The notes under the pieces are model-generated. The model was not told where the DNA came from and made no database searches. It was given only the letters and a program-made list of their open reading frames with translations. Both the position numbers and the translations under genes were made by a program. A stretch of DNA of 64,000 bases, from the NCBI GenBank assembly GCA_036346355.1, contig CM070581.1:48441849-48505848 (forward strand), given 5' to 3'. The DNA is from Rhipidocladum racemiflorum. Its lineage: Eukaryota > Streptophyta > Magnoliopsida > Poales > Poaceae. This document shows, piece after piece, positions 20,661 to 31,628 of the stretch (the stretch's first letter is position 1; every line of letters begins with the position of its first letter).

Positions 20661-23600
20661 TCAGATATACAAGAGAGAAGACAACTTATGGAAAGGATTT
20701 AGCAACCGGCTAGCACTCGATTTCTGTGGCGCCTGCGGCTGTACTGTTGATGCTGGATAGTAATTACCATCGTAGCATACTGGACCTGGCCCAGGGTTGG
20801 TTCTAAGTTCCTCACATAATTCTGGAGACACAGAGTTTGAGTACCCTTCAATAAACGAACAATTCCATGGATCCGTAGATTTAACACTAAGTGAAACATT
20901 TGATAAGCAAATATTGCTAAAGTTGTCCCCCTGGATTCCCTGCAATATTCCTGCAATACCAATGTTGACACCCACGACATCCTTGATTGTTATATTGCTT
21001 ATGACGGGGAGCGCATTTTTGTCATATTTATCATCAGGATGCTCGCCATAGTTTCCGGTGATCTTGATTGCTATTGAAACATTGTCCATGCTCACATCAG
21101 CTACGTAAACATTCTTCACGTACCCACCGCGCCCTGGGGCGGTCTTGATTCTGATCCCATGCACAGAGTTAACGATACGAAGGCCCTCAGCTCGAACCTC
21201 TGATATGCCACCTGACATCTCGCTTCCAAAGGCTATACCTGAGCTGCTCCTTGTCTGTCCAGTGATGTTGCGAATGCTAATGTTGGAGCTAGGATGAGCA
21301 AAAGAAATGCCGTACTCATCCCACCCACTCTTGATGACAACAATGTCATCGCCATTTCTGATGTAACAATCTTCGATGCAAACATTTGTGGATGAGTCTG
21401 GATGGGTTTGAAGTTGCATTAGTACCAAATGTTCGAGTGTGCTAAATGAATACACACATCAATGACCAAGAACAAAAAATAAGAAAAAAAACAGGTAGTT
21501 AGGGATTCTATTATGTTGAAATGACTGTGTTATACTCAAAAGGGTCATATATCACCAAACGACATTTAAAATTTTTGCAGTGGTGGAATAAAAATGGTCT
21601 TTCATTTTATGGTGGTTCATACATTCGAAGAACTGAATCAAAGCTACATTTAAGCACAAACCTGATGGAAATTTTGAGTGTAGAGCATACAAATGCATCA
21701 GCGTGCTCTATATTTTGAATTTCTACTTCCATTTTGTCTGTCGATATTTAGTTTGGTTTTTAAGTGATTAGAAATAGGTTCAACAATTTTGCATAAGACA
21801 GTGGCCACTTTACTAAGTGTAGCACTAACTGCTAAACCGGGGGAAAAAGGGCATAGATGAAAATAATGTGAAAAGAATCAGAATTCAGGGAGTCACAATC
21901 AACTCAAAGTTTCAGACAAAAAAAAATCAAGCACACCTGGATCAATGCCGTCAGTGTTCGGTGAATTGATGGGTGCTAGGATTGTGAGATGCTGGACAAG
22001 CACTTGGCTGTTTATTTAGCAAAAGCACTCAAGATAAAATTGCAACTCCTGGCTTTAATAAATAATAACAAATTAGCTAAAAGAAACTTATAAAGCCAAC
22101 CTGCAGTATACAGGATGAATGTTCCAAAATGGCGAATTTGTGAAGGTTAAATTAGAAATAACAACTCTGGTGGAGTACATCAGTTCAACAAGTGGTGGCC
22201 TAGTATAATTCAATGTGTGGTTGTGAAACCAGTTCCACCAAATTTCTCCTTGGCCATCAATGGTGCCATTAGCACCTGAAAAGAGCACAATCAATACCTA
22301 ATCGTATACCAGAGGGTGAAAATGGCATCCAAAGGAGGTGCATGCTGCAACCATAATACCTACCAGTTATTATTACATCGGTTAGATTGGATCCAAAAAT
22401 TAGACTCTGATGTCTTTTACCAGGGAGTTCTCTACCACGCCCATAGGATGGAAGAGGATCAATAACTGGCCAGTCAGATGAGTCCTACAAATAGACTTTA
22501 CTGTAATATCACAACAGTAGCATTTCCGGCACTACTTGTTTCAGTAGGGCTTTACATATTGAAATATGAGATCCAATTACTGTTAACTACCACAATGTTT
22601 TGATTCGCAGATCATTTTATGAAAAATAATATGTACAGGCATTTTTTGTTTTTGTTTCAGTAGGTGAAAACAGCATAAAATCGAAGCTTTAAGTTAGAGT
22701 GATGAGGCAAGACTGAAGAAAGGAGGTAAACTATTATCTGGGAAACAATTAGTGAATTCATCTTACTGGAGATCCAATTATTACTGCATCCTTGTCCAGT
22801 GACACTGTGAGATGACTGATAAGACTAAAACTCCCAGTCAGCCACCTTCCAGTAGGCACAAAGAGCTGTGCCCCACCCTTCTCTGCAAATGAGTTGAGGT
22901 AGGAAATTGCATTCTGAAATGCTTTTGTATTGAGAGTAACACCATCTCCAACAGCACCAAACTTGGTTATTGAGACACTATGGGGCCGATACACATTTCC
23001 TGTCAAATCTTTGCAGTACATGCCGGATACACCGGCCCATTGGATCTCCGCAACAATGGTTGCAAAAGCCAGAAAGACTTGAAATGTCTATAACAAATTC
23101 CAACAGACAAATGTCAATAGGCATTGTATACTGAAAAATTCTGCATATTAAAAATAGCGTAAAGTGAAATGGATCTGAATTATGCTTTTTTAAGGAAAAG
23201 CAAAGCAAAACAAAACAAACATAGTACACAAATATACACACATTGTTAGAGCAATCTTGTTTATTATTATTTTTATTCATGTTAGCTATCCATAGGATTG
23301 TTGGTAGGATCAAAAGGCCAACACAATAATTTTTAGTTCAGAAGGTGCCAATGCTAAGTTCTAACAATGCGAGGTCATTTTCTGGGACTTCCGAATTCGG
23401 ATTACAGGGAAACAAAGCATGGGGTTGACAAATAAGAGTTATATAAAAGTGCATGAATTCCACTTGATGCCAAGCAAGATTGAGGTAGCATTCCAGTTCT
23501 CCCTTGCAGCAATATGTCCAATTACTAAACTGCCCATCCTATGGATTGAATTCTCAAGGAAGGAGCTGCTCAATTGTGCCAACGGTTCTTGGATCAAAGT

Positions 23601-23783
23601 TTCCAAGCCTATGACCAATATTCAGTCAAAGCAGAGAGCATTTTACTACCTTAGAGTTCTTGGATTCCACTTAACCCTTCATCAGCAAAGCAAAAAATGC
23701 AAAATACTGTAATCAAGAAAAGGAAGCAAACTCAGCACTCAATAGGAGACTGTCCCACTTACAGATGCGGCGGATCTACTCAT
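20661..23783 (-). CDS. Polygalacturonase-like glycoside hydrolase family 28 protein
   Basis: Six coding exons on the minus strand: 23783-23763, 23087-22767, 22484-22364, 22275-22101, 22007-21937 and 21397-20661. All introns are GT-AG and phases agree, giving 1446 nt and 481 residues, normal for plant GH28. The start (MSRSAAS, then donor GTAAGT) is chosen because it supplies an ATG and joins in frame to FQVFLAFATIVAEIQWAGVSG, making a signal peptide. GH28 enzymes hydrolyse homogalacturonan in the wall. Visible motifs are NTDGID (about 230-235, acid D232), GDD (252-254, both acids present) and RIKT (319-322). The usual GHG histidine motif is replaced by SSG at about 288-290, as in a divergent plant clade with IKSGWDEYG, so pectinase activity is uncertain. 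No stops or frameshifts were seen; the C-terminus is NPFHKLSSLLYI. Exon 4's donor is GTTGGC, a weak match. Confidence 0.93.
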
Positions 23784-24584
23784 CTTTCTTTTGTTGAAAT
23801 AAGCTCTAGCAGTCTCTCTTCCTCCCTAGCTGTCAATTGTCAACATACCATCAGCACAACTGCGCCTTCAATAAGAGACCCCCCAAGATCGACCTGCAAG
23901 AACTGCAAGTACAACCACAAAAAACACCGGACTCATTGAGGAAAACAACACGGAATCAAGAACTGAGCAACAGAAAAGGAACATCGCGGTTAATTTACTC
24001 CCGAAACAGCAGAGCAAGAAGGATCATCGCCAAGTCGCGAACCCCTCAGCGCTTTCTGAAAGCGAAGAAGCGCTCATGGCACACTAGCAGCAGGATTTGG
24101 CCACAGGTCCAGCTCCAATCATGCCGTTGAGGGAGCTGGTCCAGCTCCAGCAATTGGATAGGGCCATAGGGGACGTTTTCTTTCTTTTCTTTTTTTTCTT
24201 TTTTGGAGCTCGGATAGGGGAAGAATATATTTTTTCTTGACAAAATAGGGGAAGAATATTGGTTCTTTGTCTTGGTCAGGCGGGTCAAAGATTGCCAGGA
24301 TTAGGACCCCTTATTCTTCGTGGTCGTTTTCTTTACTGGCCTGCGGCCTTGGTGAGGAGGCTGGAATGCTGGATTGCAGTACTTCGCCGAATAGCCACGG
24401 TTCATGACACATGGGAACTGAGCCGAGCTTTTTTTTAACGGTCCATGGCATGATAGACACAACACAATATGATATAATTGTCAGAATCATACTAGGTTTC
24501 ATTGCAAAACCTTGAGGTAAATTATTCCAAACAGACGATCCTAGTAATGTACAACTTATTCCAAAACCTTGAGGTAAATTAGGT
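23784..24584 (-). promoter_or_regulatory. 5' untranslated and upstream region of the polygalacturonase gene
   Basis: No ORF of substance. The minus strand has a purine-rich run (24180-24205) that could be a GA-type promoter element, and ACAACAAAAGAAAG just before the ATG. No TATA box is placed with confidence. The upstream side is cut short at about 24585 by the truncated gypsy element, so the native promoter may be only about 0.8 kb or partly replaced. An imperfect duplication (AAACCTTGAGGTAAATTA at about 24505 and 24559) marks the junction. Confidence 0.4.
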
Positions 24585-24589
24585 ACCTC

Positions 24590-25679
24590 TGTCTGATACA
24601 ATCTTCTTTAGCACTACGTGCAAACAGACGATTCTAGTCATGTACAACTCTGCTAGTTTATCTCCTGAGTAAGTGGTCTTTACAGGGATAAAATGAGCGA
24701 CCTTGATCAAGCGGTCCACTATAACTCATATGGAGTCATATCCTCCTTGAGTCTTCGGTAAACTGGTAATGAAGTCCATTCCGATTTCCTCTCACTTCCA
24801 CTCAGGAATCTTCAGCGGCTGCAGCAATCCTGCCCGCCTCTGATGCATTGCTTTAACTCTTTGGCACACATCACACAACGCAACATGTTCGGCAACTTCA
24901 CGTTTCATACTCGGCCACCAGAATCTTTCCTTCAGGTCTTGATACATCTTGGCACTTCCTGGATGAATGAAATACTTGGAGTCATGAGCTTCTTCCAGAA
25001 TCAACTGCTTTAGCTCCTTCTTGTTCGGCACACAGATGCGACCTTTAATCCACAATGTGCCTTGATCATCCAGTCTGAAGCCTTTTGCCTTGCCTTCCTC
25101 CATCTTGGACTTGATTCGCTAGACCTTGTCATCGTCCTTCTGTCCTTCTCGGATCTGGTCTTCTAAGGTAGGCTTCACCTCCAATGCGGCCAAGAATCCT
25201 TCCAGTATCACCTCAATCTGCATCCTCTGAAGCTCCTTGTATAGCTCATCCGGACTTGCGGCTATCATCATATTCATGGTATGGCTTTTTCAACTCAAGG
25301 CATCAGCCACCACGTTAGCCTTCCCAGGATGGTAGTGGATCCCAATATTGTAATCTTTGATCAATTCTAGCCATCTCCTCTGCCTCATGTTCAGATCCGA
25401 TTGGGTGAAGATGTATTTAAGACTCTTATGGTCCGTATACACTTCGCATCTATTCCAAATCAGGTAGTGTCGCCACAACTTCAAGGCATGCACTACAGCT
25501 GCTAACTCTAGGTCATGCGTCGGGTAATTCTCTTCATGCGGCCTCAGCTGCCTTGATGCATATGCAACAACCTTCCGGTTCTGCATCAACACACATCCAA
25601 GTCCTTGGCGCGATGCATCACAATAAATGTCGAAGCTTTGATTGACGTCCGGTAGAACTAACACCGGTGCTGATGTCAA
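24590..25679 (-). pseudogene. Gypsy RNase H and integrase N-terminal region
   Basis: Minus strand. RNase H reads SFDIYCDASRQGLGCVLMQN, HDLELAAVVHALKLWRHYL and VYTDHKSLKYIF, and ends GKANVVADALS at a TGA that is CGA in typical copies. Integrase follows with the zinc-binding region (HDSKYFIHPGSAKMYQDLK ... CDVCQRVK, HHCC) at 25020-24860 and the first part of the catalytic core (about 24780-24590), which ends at KKIVSDRGT. An additional TAG occurs near 25122. The second catalytic acid is present but the final glutamate is lost with the truncation. Confidence 0.88.
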
Positions 25680-25707
25680 TCGCTTTTTCAGCTCCTGAAA
25701 ACCTTTC

Positions 25708-27073
25708 TCACATTCCGGCGTCCCAGTTAAACTTCTTTTCTTTCTTCAACAGTTGCGTAAGAGGTCTCGCAATTGTCGAAAAACCTTCAATAAAACGGCG
25801 GTAGTAACCAGCCATCCCAAGGAAACTCCGAATCTGGATCACTGTCTTCGGCGGTTCCCAATGTAACACGGCTTCAACTTTGCTTGGATCAACAACAAAT
25901 CCTTCTGCGGTCATCACATGTCCAAGAAACTCCACCTTGTCTTTCCAAAAATCACACTTGCTGAATTTGGCGAAGAGTTGTTGTTCTCTCAGCTTCTCCA
26001 AAACTAGCCTCAAGTGTTCTGCATGTTCGTCCCTTGTCTTGGAGTAGACCAAGATATCATCTATGAACACAACAATGAACTTGTCCAAACACTCCATGAA
26101 TACCTTATTCATCATATTCATGAAATAAGCTGGCACATTCGTCAGACCAAAGGACATAACTGTAAACTCGTAATGTCTGTATCTTGACGAGAATGCAGTC
26201 ATTGGAATATCTTCTGATCGGATCTTCAACTGGTAATACCCTGATCTCAGATCAATCTTGGAGAAAACTCCGGCTCCTCTCAACTGGTCAAACAGATTGT
26301 CGATCCTGGGTAGCGGATACCTGTTCTTCACGGTGACTTCATTGAGTGCACGGTAGTCGATGCACATCCTGAAACTCCCGTCCTTCTTCTTGACAAACAG
26401 AACTGGCGTTCTCCATGGCGACGAACTCGGTCTGATGAATCCTTTCTCCATCAATTCCTCAAGCTGCTTCTTCATCTCTACTAACTCCTCGGTTGACTTC
26501 CGATAAGGTCTCTTTGCTATCGCTGCTGTTCCGGGTACTAACTCAATCACAAATTCTATGTCTGTGTCTAGCGGCATACCCGGCAAATCTTCAAGAGAAA
26601 CATCAGGATACTCATTTACTACTGGAACATCCTCTATGCTGACAGCCTTTACACTGTTGACCATCAATTGTCCATCCCGAACGGTGGTCGCTTGAAATTC
26701 CACCTTTTTCCCACACGGGCTCTCAACCGAGATGATCCTCCTTCCAAGTCAAGCACGGCCTTGTGCGTGGATAACCAATCCATCCCCAAGATAACATCTA
26801 GGGTCTGGGTTCCCAATATAATAAGGTTCGCTAGGAACTCTACCCCATCTACTAGTATTCTCACCCAGAACATCCTACTTGAGATCGGAGTTCTGACCCA
26901 GGGGTTTGAACTACAAGCATGCATTTAAGATCCACAATCTCCAAATCATTCTTAGAAACAAAATCTCGGGAAACAAACGAATGCGAAGCTCCAGAGTCAA
27001 ACAAAATCATGCAGGTGCATCGAGTTGACAAGTATCTTACCCAGTATGACGTCCGTGGCATTCTGAAGTGCAT
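25708..27073 (-). pseudogene. Gypsy protease and reverse transcriptase
   Basis: Minus strand. An aspartic protease active site reads ILFDSGASHSFVSRDFV (about 27010-26960) and is followed by DVILGMDWLSTHKAVLD (about 26810). The reverse transcriptase ORF 26703-25708 (331 aa) is nearly intact: VLFVKKKDGSFRMCIDYRAL, FSKIDLRSGYYQLKIR, YEFTVMSFGLTNVPAYFMNM, IVVFIDDILVYSK (catalytic IDD) and EFLGHVMTAEGFVVDPSK. The reading shifts frame after FNWDAG, just before RNase H, and also between protease and RT near 26690. It is one of the best preserved coding stretches among the retroelements here. Confidence 0.9.
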
Positions 27074-28228
27074 CTGCGGTCACGTGATTGACTCTGCCTC
27101 TCACCATGGTCTGGGGCGCGGCTCCTGGTTGTGCTGCTCCGCGGTTCGCTCCTGGTGCGGGTGTCCTAGCTGGTGTGGAGCCCAAGTTGAAGCGAACTGG
27201 GGTCACTCCTGCTGTCTTCTTGGGGCAGTTGTTGGAGAAGTGCCCTGGCTCATTGCATGTATAGCAGCGCCTCACTGTACCCTGTTAGCTGCCTGTAGCG
27301 GCGTTTCTGGCTGGAGCTGGGGTTTGGAAATTCTGATTGACGGGTCTCGGTGCTGGCGACGGTGTCCTTGCTGCATTCTACGGCTGGAACCTGAAAAACT
27401 GATTCAGCGCAACCCTCAGACGTTGCTGCGCTCCCTGATGTGATCCCTACTGTTGCATCCTACATTTCCGGTTTTCATCCAGCTCCTTGCGCTTGTCCTC
27501 AAAGATGAGTGCTTTGTTTACCAGCTCTTGAAAATCAGGGAAGGTGTGGGTGATCAGTCCCACCTGCAGTCCTGAGTTCAGTCCCTTCATGAAGCAAGAC
27601 TGTCTGGCCTTCTCCATCGCTACGTCTTCAGGTGCGTAGCGTGCAAGCTGCGTGAACTTGTTCAGATACTCAGACACCGGTTGATTACCTTGCTTCAACG
27701 CCCTGAATTCTTCCTTCTTTAAGTCTATTATTCCTTCCGGTACGTGATACTGGCGAAATGCAGTAGTAAATTCTTCCTATGTGATATCCTATGGATTCTC
27801 CCGCATGGCGCAGAAGTTCTCCCACCACTCTGCTGCAGTCCCTTCCAACTAATGAGAGGCGTAGAGTACCCTCTCATTTCCCACACATTGGGTAATATGC
27901 AACTTCCTCTCAATTGACCTTAACCAGTCGTCAGCCTCCAATGGATTGGCGTTTCCAGAGAAAGTGGGCGGATGAGTCCTCATGAATTCTGACAACCTCG
28001 AGCCCGGACGTTGTCCTTGATTGACTTGATTACGGCGGCCTGAGCAGTGACTTGTTGCATCTGTTGCATCATGGCATGCATCAGCTGGGTCTATGCAGCA
28101 AGGAAAGCTCCAAAGTTCTGCATGTCTACTGGCGGTGCTAGTTGGGGTGCAGTTGCTCCATCATTAGGGTTCCCAGTTGGGCGAGAACCACTTTCGTTGC
28201 CTCCAAGGTTTCCGCGGGTGTTCACCAT
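26997..28228 (-). pseudogene. Gypsy gag with one CCHC zinc knuckle, frameshifted
   Basis: The minus-strand start ATG is at 28228 (MVNTRGNLGGNESGSRPT). The middle reads EFRALKQGNQPVSEYLNKFT and FPDFQELVNKALIFEDKRKE (27698-27447), and the end has CYTCNEPGHFSNNC (about 27270-27230), a standard CX2CX4HX4C nucleocapsid knuckle. At least three frame breaks and several stops separate the pieces. Confidence 0.85.
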
Positions 28229-28516
28229 CTGTTGATTGCTCCAAGGTTTAGAGATAAGGGGGAAACAAGAATAGGCAAGTAGTAGAGAAACTTATGCGGG
28301 GAAAGGTGTAACTCAAAATTCAACTTTATTATTTAATCAATAATAACTTGGTATGGTTGCTTACAATGCCTAAGGGCGGCCTTGCAACACATACTGCACA
28401 CCCAGCAAGCAATGAAAATCCAAATCGACTAACACACTGGAATCTAACGCCTCTAAGGGTGACTCTCTATTCTAATACGCGACTCGACGAAGGAGTCTCA
28501 ACTGCAAAACCTACGC

Positions 28517-29368
28517 TCACTCGTCGAGAAAACCTCCACTGCCTCCTTGCGGCGGCATAGGCGCGAAGCAATCGCCATGCCCCACAACAGTAGTAGTCGA
28601 AGAAGCGGCATCATCCTCAGGCTCAGGCTCCGGCTGTGGTGCTGGCTCCTCCGGGTTTGGGGCATCCAACTCCAACACTGGCTCCGGCCCCTGCCCGTAC
28701 AGTGCGGTCTCCAGCTCTGCGATCCTTTTCGCAGCATGGGCGACGTGCTCACGAGCATTCTCCAGGTGCTTTTTCCCTTCCTCAACCTGCTCGTGAGCCT
28801 TCAACAACTCCTGGACTGTGTTGTCAATAAGCTCCTCCTGGGCAACGACGAATCTGGCCAAGTGTGTGACAGTAGCAACCTCATCTTCTATCGGCTTCCG
28901 CTGAGCTTTGCTGTCTTGGCATGGGTGGTGACGGAATAATGTGCCCTCCAGCTCTCTAGAGTAAGTGCGAGCAATCTGCTGCATCACTCGACAAGACACC
29001 TCCTGGATCCCCATCTCAAACGTTGACCTCCTAGCGGTGAAGTGAAATGGACGACTGAACTTCGTCTTCTCTCGAGCATACACCGTGATCTTAACATCCC
29101 ATCCTATGACCAGTCCTGCCTGCACGATGGTGGTCCCTCGGTAGAGCGGTCTCTCAAAACCTCCAAGAAACTGCAGCATACGCCACAACTCAGCAGCGTA
29201 GCCTCCCTCACACACGGCGTAGTTGTTCTTCATTAACATCTGCCAAAAGACACTCACGTAAGAACTCAAAAAGTTTTTAAAACCAAGGGATAGCAAGAGA
29301 AATTCAGCAAAAGGGGTATGAAAATAGAGAAGGGGATGAGTCGAGATTTCATTCATTGTCTTGTCCAA
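28517..29368 (-). CDS. Extra ORF (ORF0-like) between primer site and gag of the gypsy element
   Basis: An uninterrupted 283-codon sense-strand ORF, lying 73 bp after the primer site and about 290 bp before gag. Residues 1-60 are hydrophobic/aromatic (PFAEFLLLSLGFKNFLSSYV). The middle holds FERPLYRGTTIVQAGLVIGW and VKITVYAREKTKFSRPFHF. Residues 165-225 are rich in E, A, H and L with heptad-like spacing and probably form a coiled coil. The tail is acidic and proline-rich (NPEEPAPQPEPEPEDDAASS), ending GGSGGFLDE. I do not recognise a conserved domain. Rice RIRE3/RIRE8 elements are known to have an ORF0 in this place, with unknown function. It is intact while the neighbouring gag and pol are broken. 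Whether the first Met or a later one is used is unknown. Confidence 0.6.
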   Translation of the reverse strand: MDKTMNEISTHPLLYFHTPFAEFLLLSLGFKNFLSSYVSVFWQMLMKNNYAVCEGGYAAELWRMLQFLGGFERPLYRGTTIVQAGLVIGWDVKITVYAREKTKFSRPFHFTARRSTFEMGIQEVSCRVMQQIARTYSRELEGTLFRHHPCQDSKAQRKPIEDEVATVTHLARFVVAQEELIDNTVQELLKAHEQVEEGKKHLENAREHVAHAAKRIAELETALYGQGPEPVLELDAPNPEEPAPQPEPEPEDDAASSTTTVVGHGDCFAPMPPQGGSGGFLDE

Positions 29369-29440
29369 TTTTTAATTTTAGAAAATAGGTTTTATCCTCA
29401 CTACAACCATTCTAACTATGGGTGAGCATACGGTCAGTAT

Positions 29441-29453
29441 GGCTCTGATACCA
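29441..29453 (-). other. Primer-binding site of the 24585-31557 gypsy element
   Basis: On the minus strand TGGTATCAGAGCC follows the LTR end CCCGACA after a four-base GAGG spacer. It matches the initiator-Met tRNA 3' end type. Confidence 0.88.
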
Positions 29454-29457
29454 CCTC

Positions 29458-31557
29458 TGTCGGGACCCGAATTTGCAAACCCAGACCCTCTGTGTATTCA
29501 GCACTAGTCCAGGATCACGCTAGTGCACACAGTCTCAACATCGGTAAATATCACAATCATACACATCGATAGTAATAAAGTACTTTAATTAAGATAACCA
29601 AACTGGTTACTCAACCTTATGGTCGAGTTACAAGAGTACGCCACACAGGGCGAAAACTTATTAAGGAAATAAATTACAGCGGAATAAAAGCATCCACGTG
29701 GCGCCATCCGGTATACCACAGGCAACTGATTGGGCACGCTCCCTAGGTAGACATCTCCTACTGAAGTTCTTCCTCCAAAGCTGGGGTCGCTTCTCCTTCA
29801 ACTGATGTTGTATTGTGGCAATGGTGAGTACTTGGTACTTAGCAAGTTATGCACAGAATGCAGCTAATATTCTATATGCATAGCTTATTACAAAGGATAG
29901 GCTAACAGGTACATTTGCAGTAAAACAGCATTTAACAAATAACGTAAGTAGATTCAAAAGCAGTAAAAGTAAAGGTAATATCAATAACTTTTCCAAGAGT
30001 TAAGTAAACACTTTTCCTTTCTTAATCCACATTTCCATCAACGTCGTTGTTTAACCCAACCAAACTTCCCAAGTCCAAGTTGTTTTCATGAAAGTCTAAC
30101 CCTTGATTGTAATCCCCGACGAGCAATGTCCAATGCCGCGGACACGGCTATTCGAATATATTTTACACTCTGCAGAGGTTATGCACTTTACCCACAAGAT
30201 ACAGTCAAACACCACAAAGGCGAGTGATCGTAACAAAGCATTTCAGAGACCGCAAACAAAACAAGTGAACCTCTCCGGCTTCAGTCATACACCATCCCTT
30301 CCCTTAACAGAGGCGAAGTATGGGACCGACATACCGTTGGACGGGTACCATGCCACAGCACTGGTACGCTCCCCTTTCGAGCTACACAAAAGGTGTAGTT
30401 GACACCCCGAGGTACCACATGCATGTTATTAATGACTTACTCAACTAGGTCTGTCCCATTGCGGACATGTGGTTGCACGTTTGACTCAGATCAAAGGCTT
30501 GCAAGGTTAAGTCCTTAGGATGACCAAGGCAAGACTACCCGTAGAACCAAAACGACATCCAACGGCTACGTGGCTCTATCTAAACCGTTGGATCTAGATC
30601 CAACGGTTGGGGTTAGATCTAGAAACCGAAACGTAAAATCGATCAGGGTGACGTGGACTCACCGTGGCCGTCCTATGAAGATCTAACGGCTGACGGAGCT
30701 CGCGAGGTCGGCGATGTCCACGGCGGAGCTCGGTGGCCGGAGACGAAGACGATGACGAGCCCGACGGCGCTTCGGGCACGCTCCGGCGAGGTGAGTGGTC
30801 TCCACGAGTGCGCCTCGACGCGAGAATTCCGGATCTAGGCTCCGTGACAGCGGAGGACGGCGGACGGCGGCGGAAATAGCAGAAAACCGCGGCGGAGCAC
30901 GAATCCAACTTCGGCGAGCTCTAGCGGGCGAACGGTGGCGGCTTGGGCTCGGTGGGTTAGGGCTACGGGTGCGCACGGAAGAGAGGAACACGATGGTGGT
31001 GGCGCATTAAATAGGGGTCTCGGCTTCCGTGAAAACCGCGGAAACCGAGGTCCACCCAGCTGCGGCAGCGGAGTCCGAAAGGGACTCGGATTGGGCGATG
31101 TGGCGCAACGCTGGCCGTTGGATCTCGATCCAACGGTCACGCGGCTAGGGTTCGGTTGGCTCGAGCGCGACGCGGTTGGACCGAACCGCATGGCGCGGCT
31201 GGCTCGGGTCGAACTCGGACTCGGGTCTGACTCGGGCCCGGTCGCTTGAACAGTAAAACCCACTCGGCAATTTCCAGCGATTTAATATTCCAAATAATTT
31301 CTAAAAATTCAAATAATTCAAGAAAAATTGCAAAATAATAAGAAAAATTCCAGAAAAATTCTGGAAAATACTTTGAGACATTTTGGACTCAAATAAAATA
31401 TTTTCAACAAAATTTTATTTATAACTTTTAATTCTTTAATTATTTCAAAAGGGAATAAATTCAAATTAAATCCAAATAAATTCCAGAAAATTCCAAAAAT
31501 TCACCAAAGTGCAAAATTTCATTTAAATTCATGAAAAGCAAAAATTGGGGTGTTACA
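29458..31557 (-). repeat. 5' LTR (2100 bp) of the truncated gypsy element, called LTR-C here
   Basis: On the minus strand it runs from TGTAACACCCC (31557) to CCCGACA (29458). It matches LTR-A and LTR-B at both ends but is about 1.4 kb shorter. The block carrying the acidic internal exon is missing: U3 and leader (31557 to about 30550) join directly to the sequence that follows the intron start in the other LTRs. The terminal exon survives near 29800-29750. U3 palindromes lie at 31115-31136 and 30585-30606, a TATA box (TATTTAAT, minus strand) at 31013-31006, and CTATTCGAATAT at 30148-30159. Confidence 0.9.
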
Positions 31558-31628
31558 TCAGCTCCCCCTCAAGATATGCCATATGGGCTTATAAAAAGAT
31601 ACAAAAGAGAACTGATCAAGCTTAAGAA

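Larger units (their letters stand above)
24585..31557 (-). mobile_element. Truncated Ty3/gypsy element (chromovirus, RIRE3/RIRE8-like layout)
   Basis: Read on the minus strand: 5' LTR 31557-29458, primer site 29453-29441, an extra ORF 29368-28517, gag from 28228, protease, reverse transcriptase, RNase H, and integrase up to the motif KKIVSDRGT near 24585, where it stops. The rest of integrase, the polypurine tract and the 3' LTR are gone, so no target duplication can be checked. Rice RIRE3 and RIRE8 are known to have long LTRs and an extra ORF before gag, which fits this layout; family identity itself is inferred. Confidence 0.9.

Noticed and set aside
22978..23313. Minus-strand ORF of 111 codons overlapping the start of the polygalacturonase gene
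   Set aside because: It reads intron 1 and exon 2 in the wrong frame. The exon 2 frame giving FQVFLAFATIVAEIQ joins cleanly to a 7-codon first exon.
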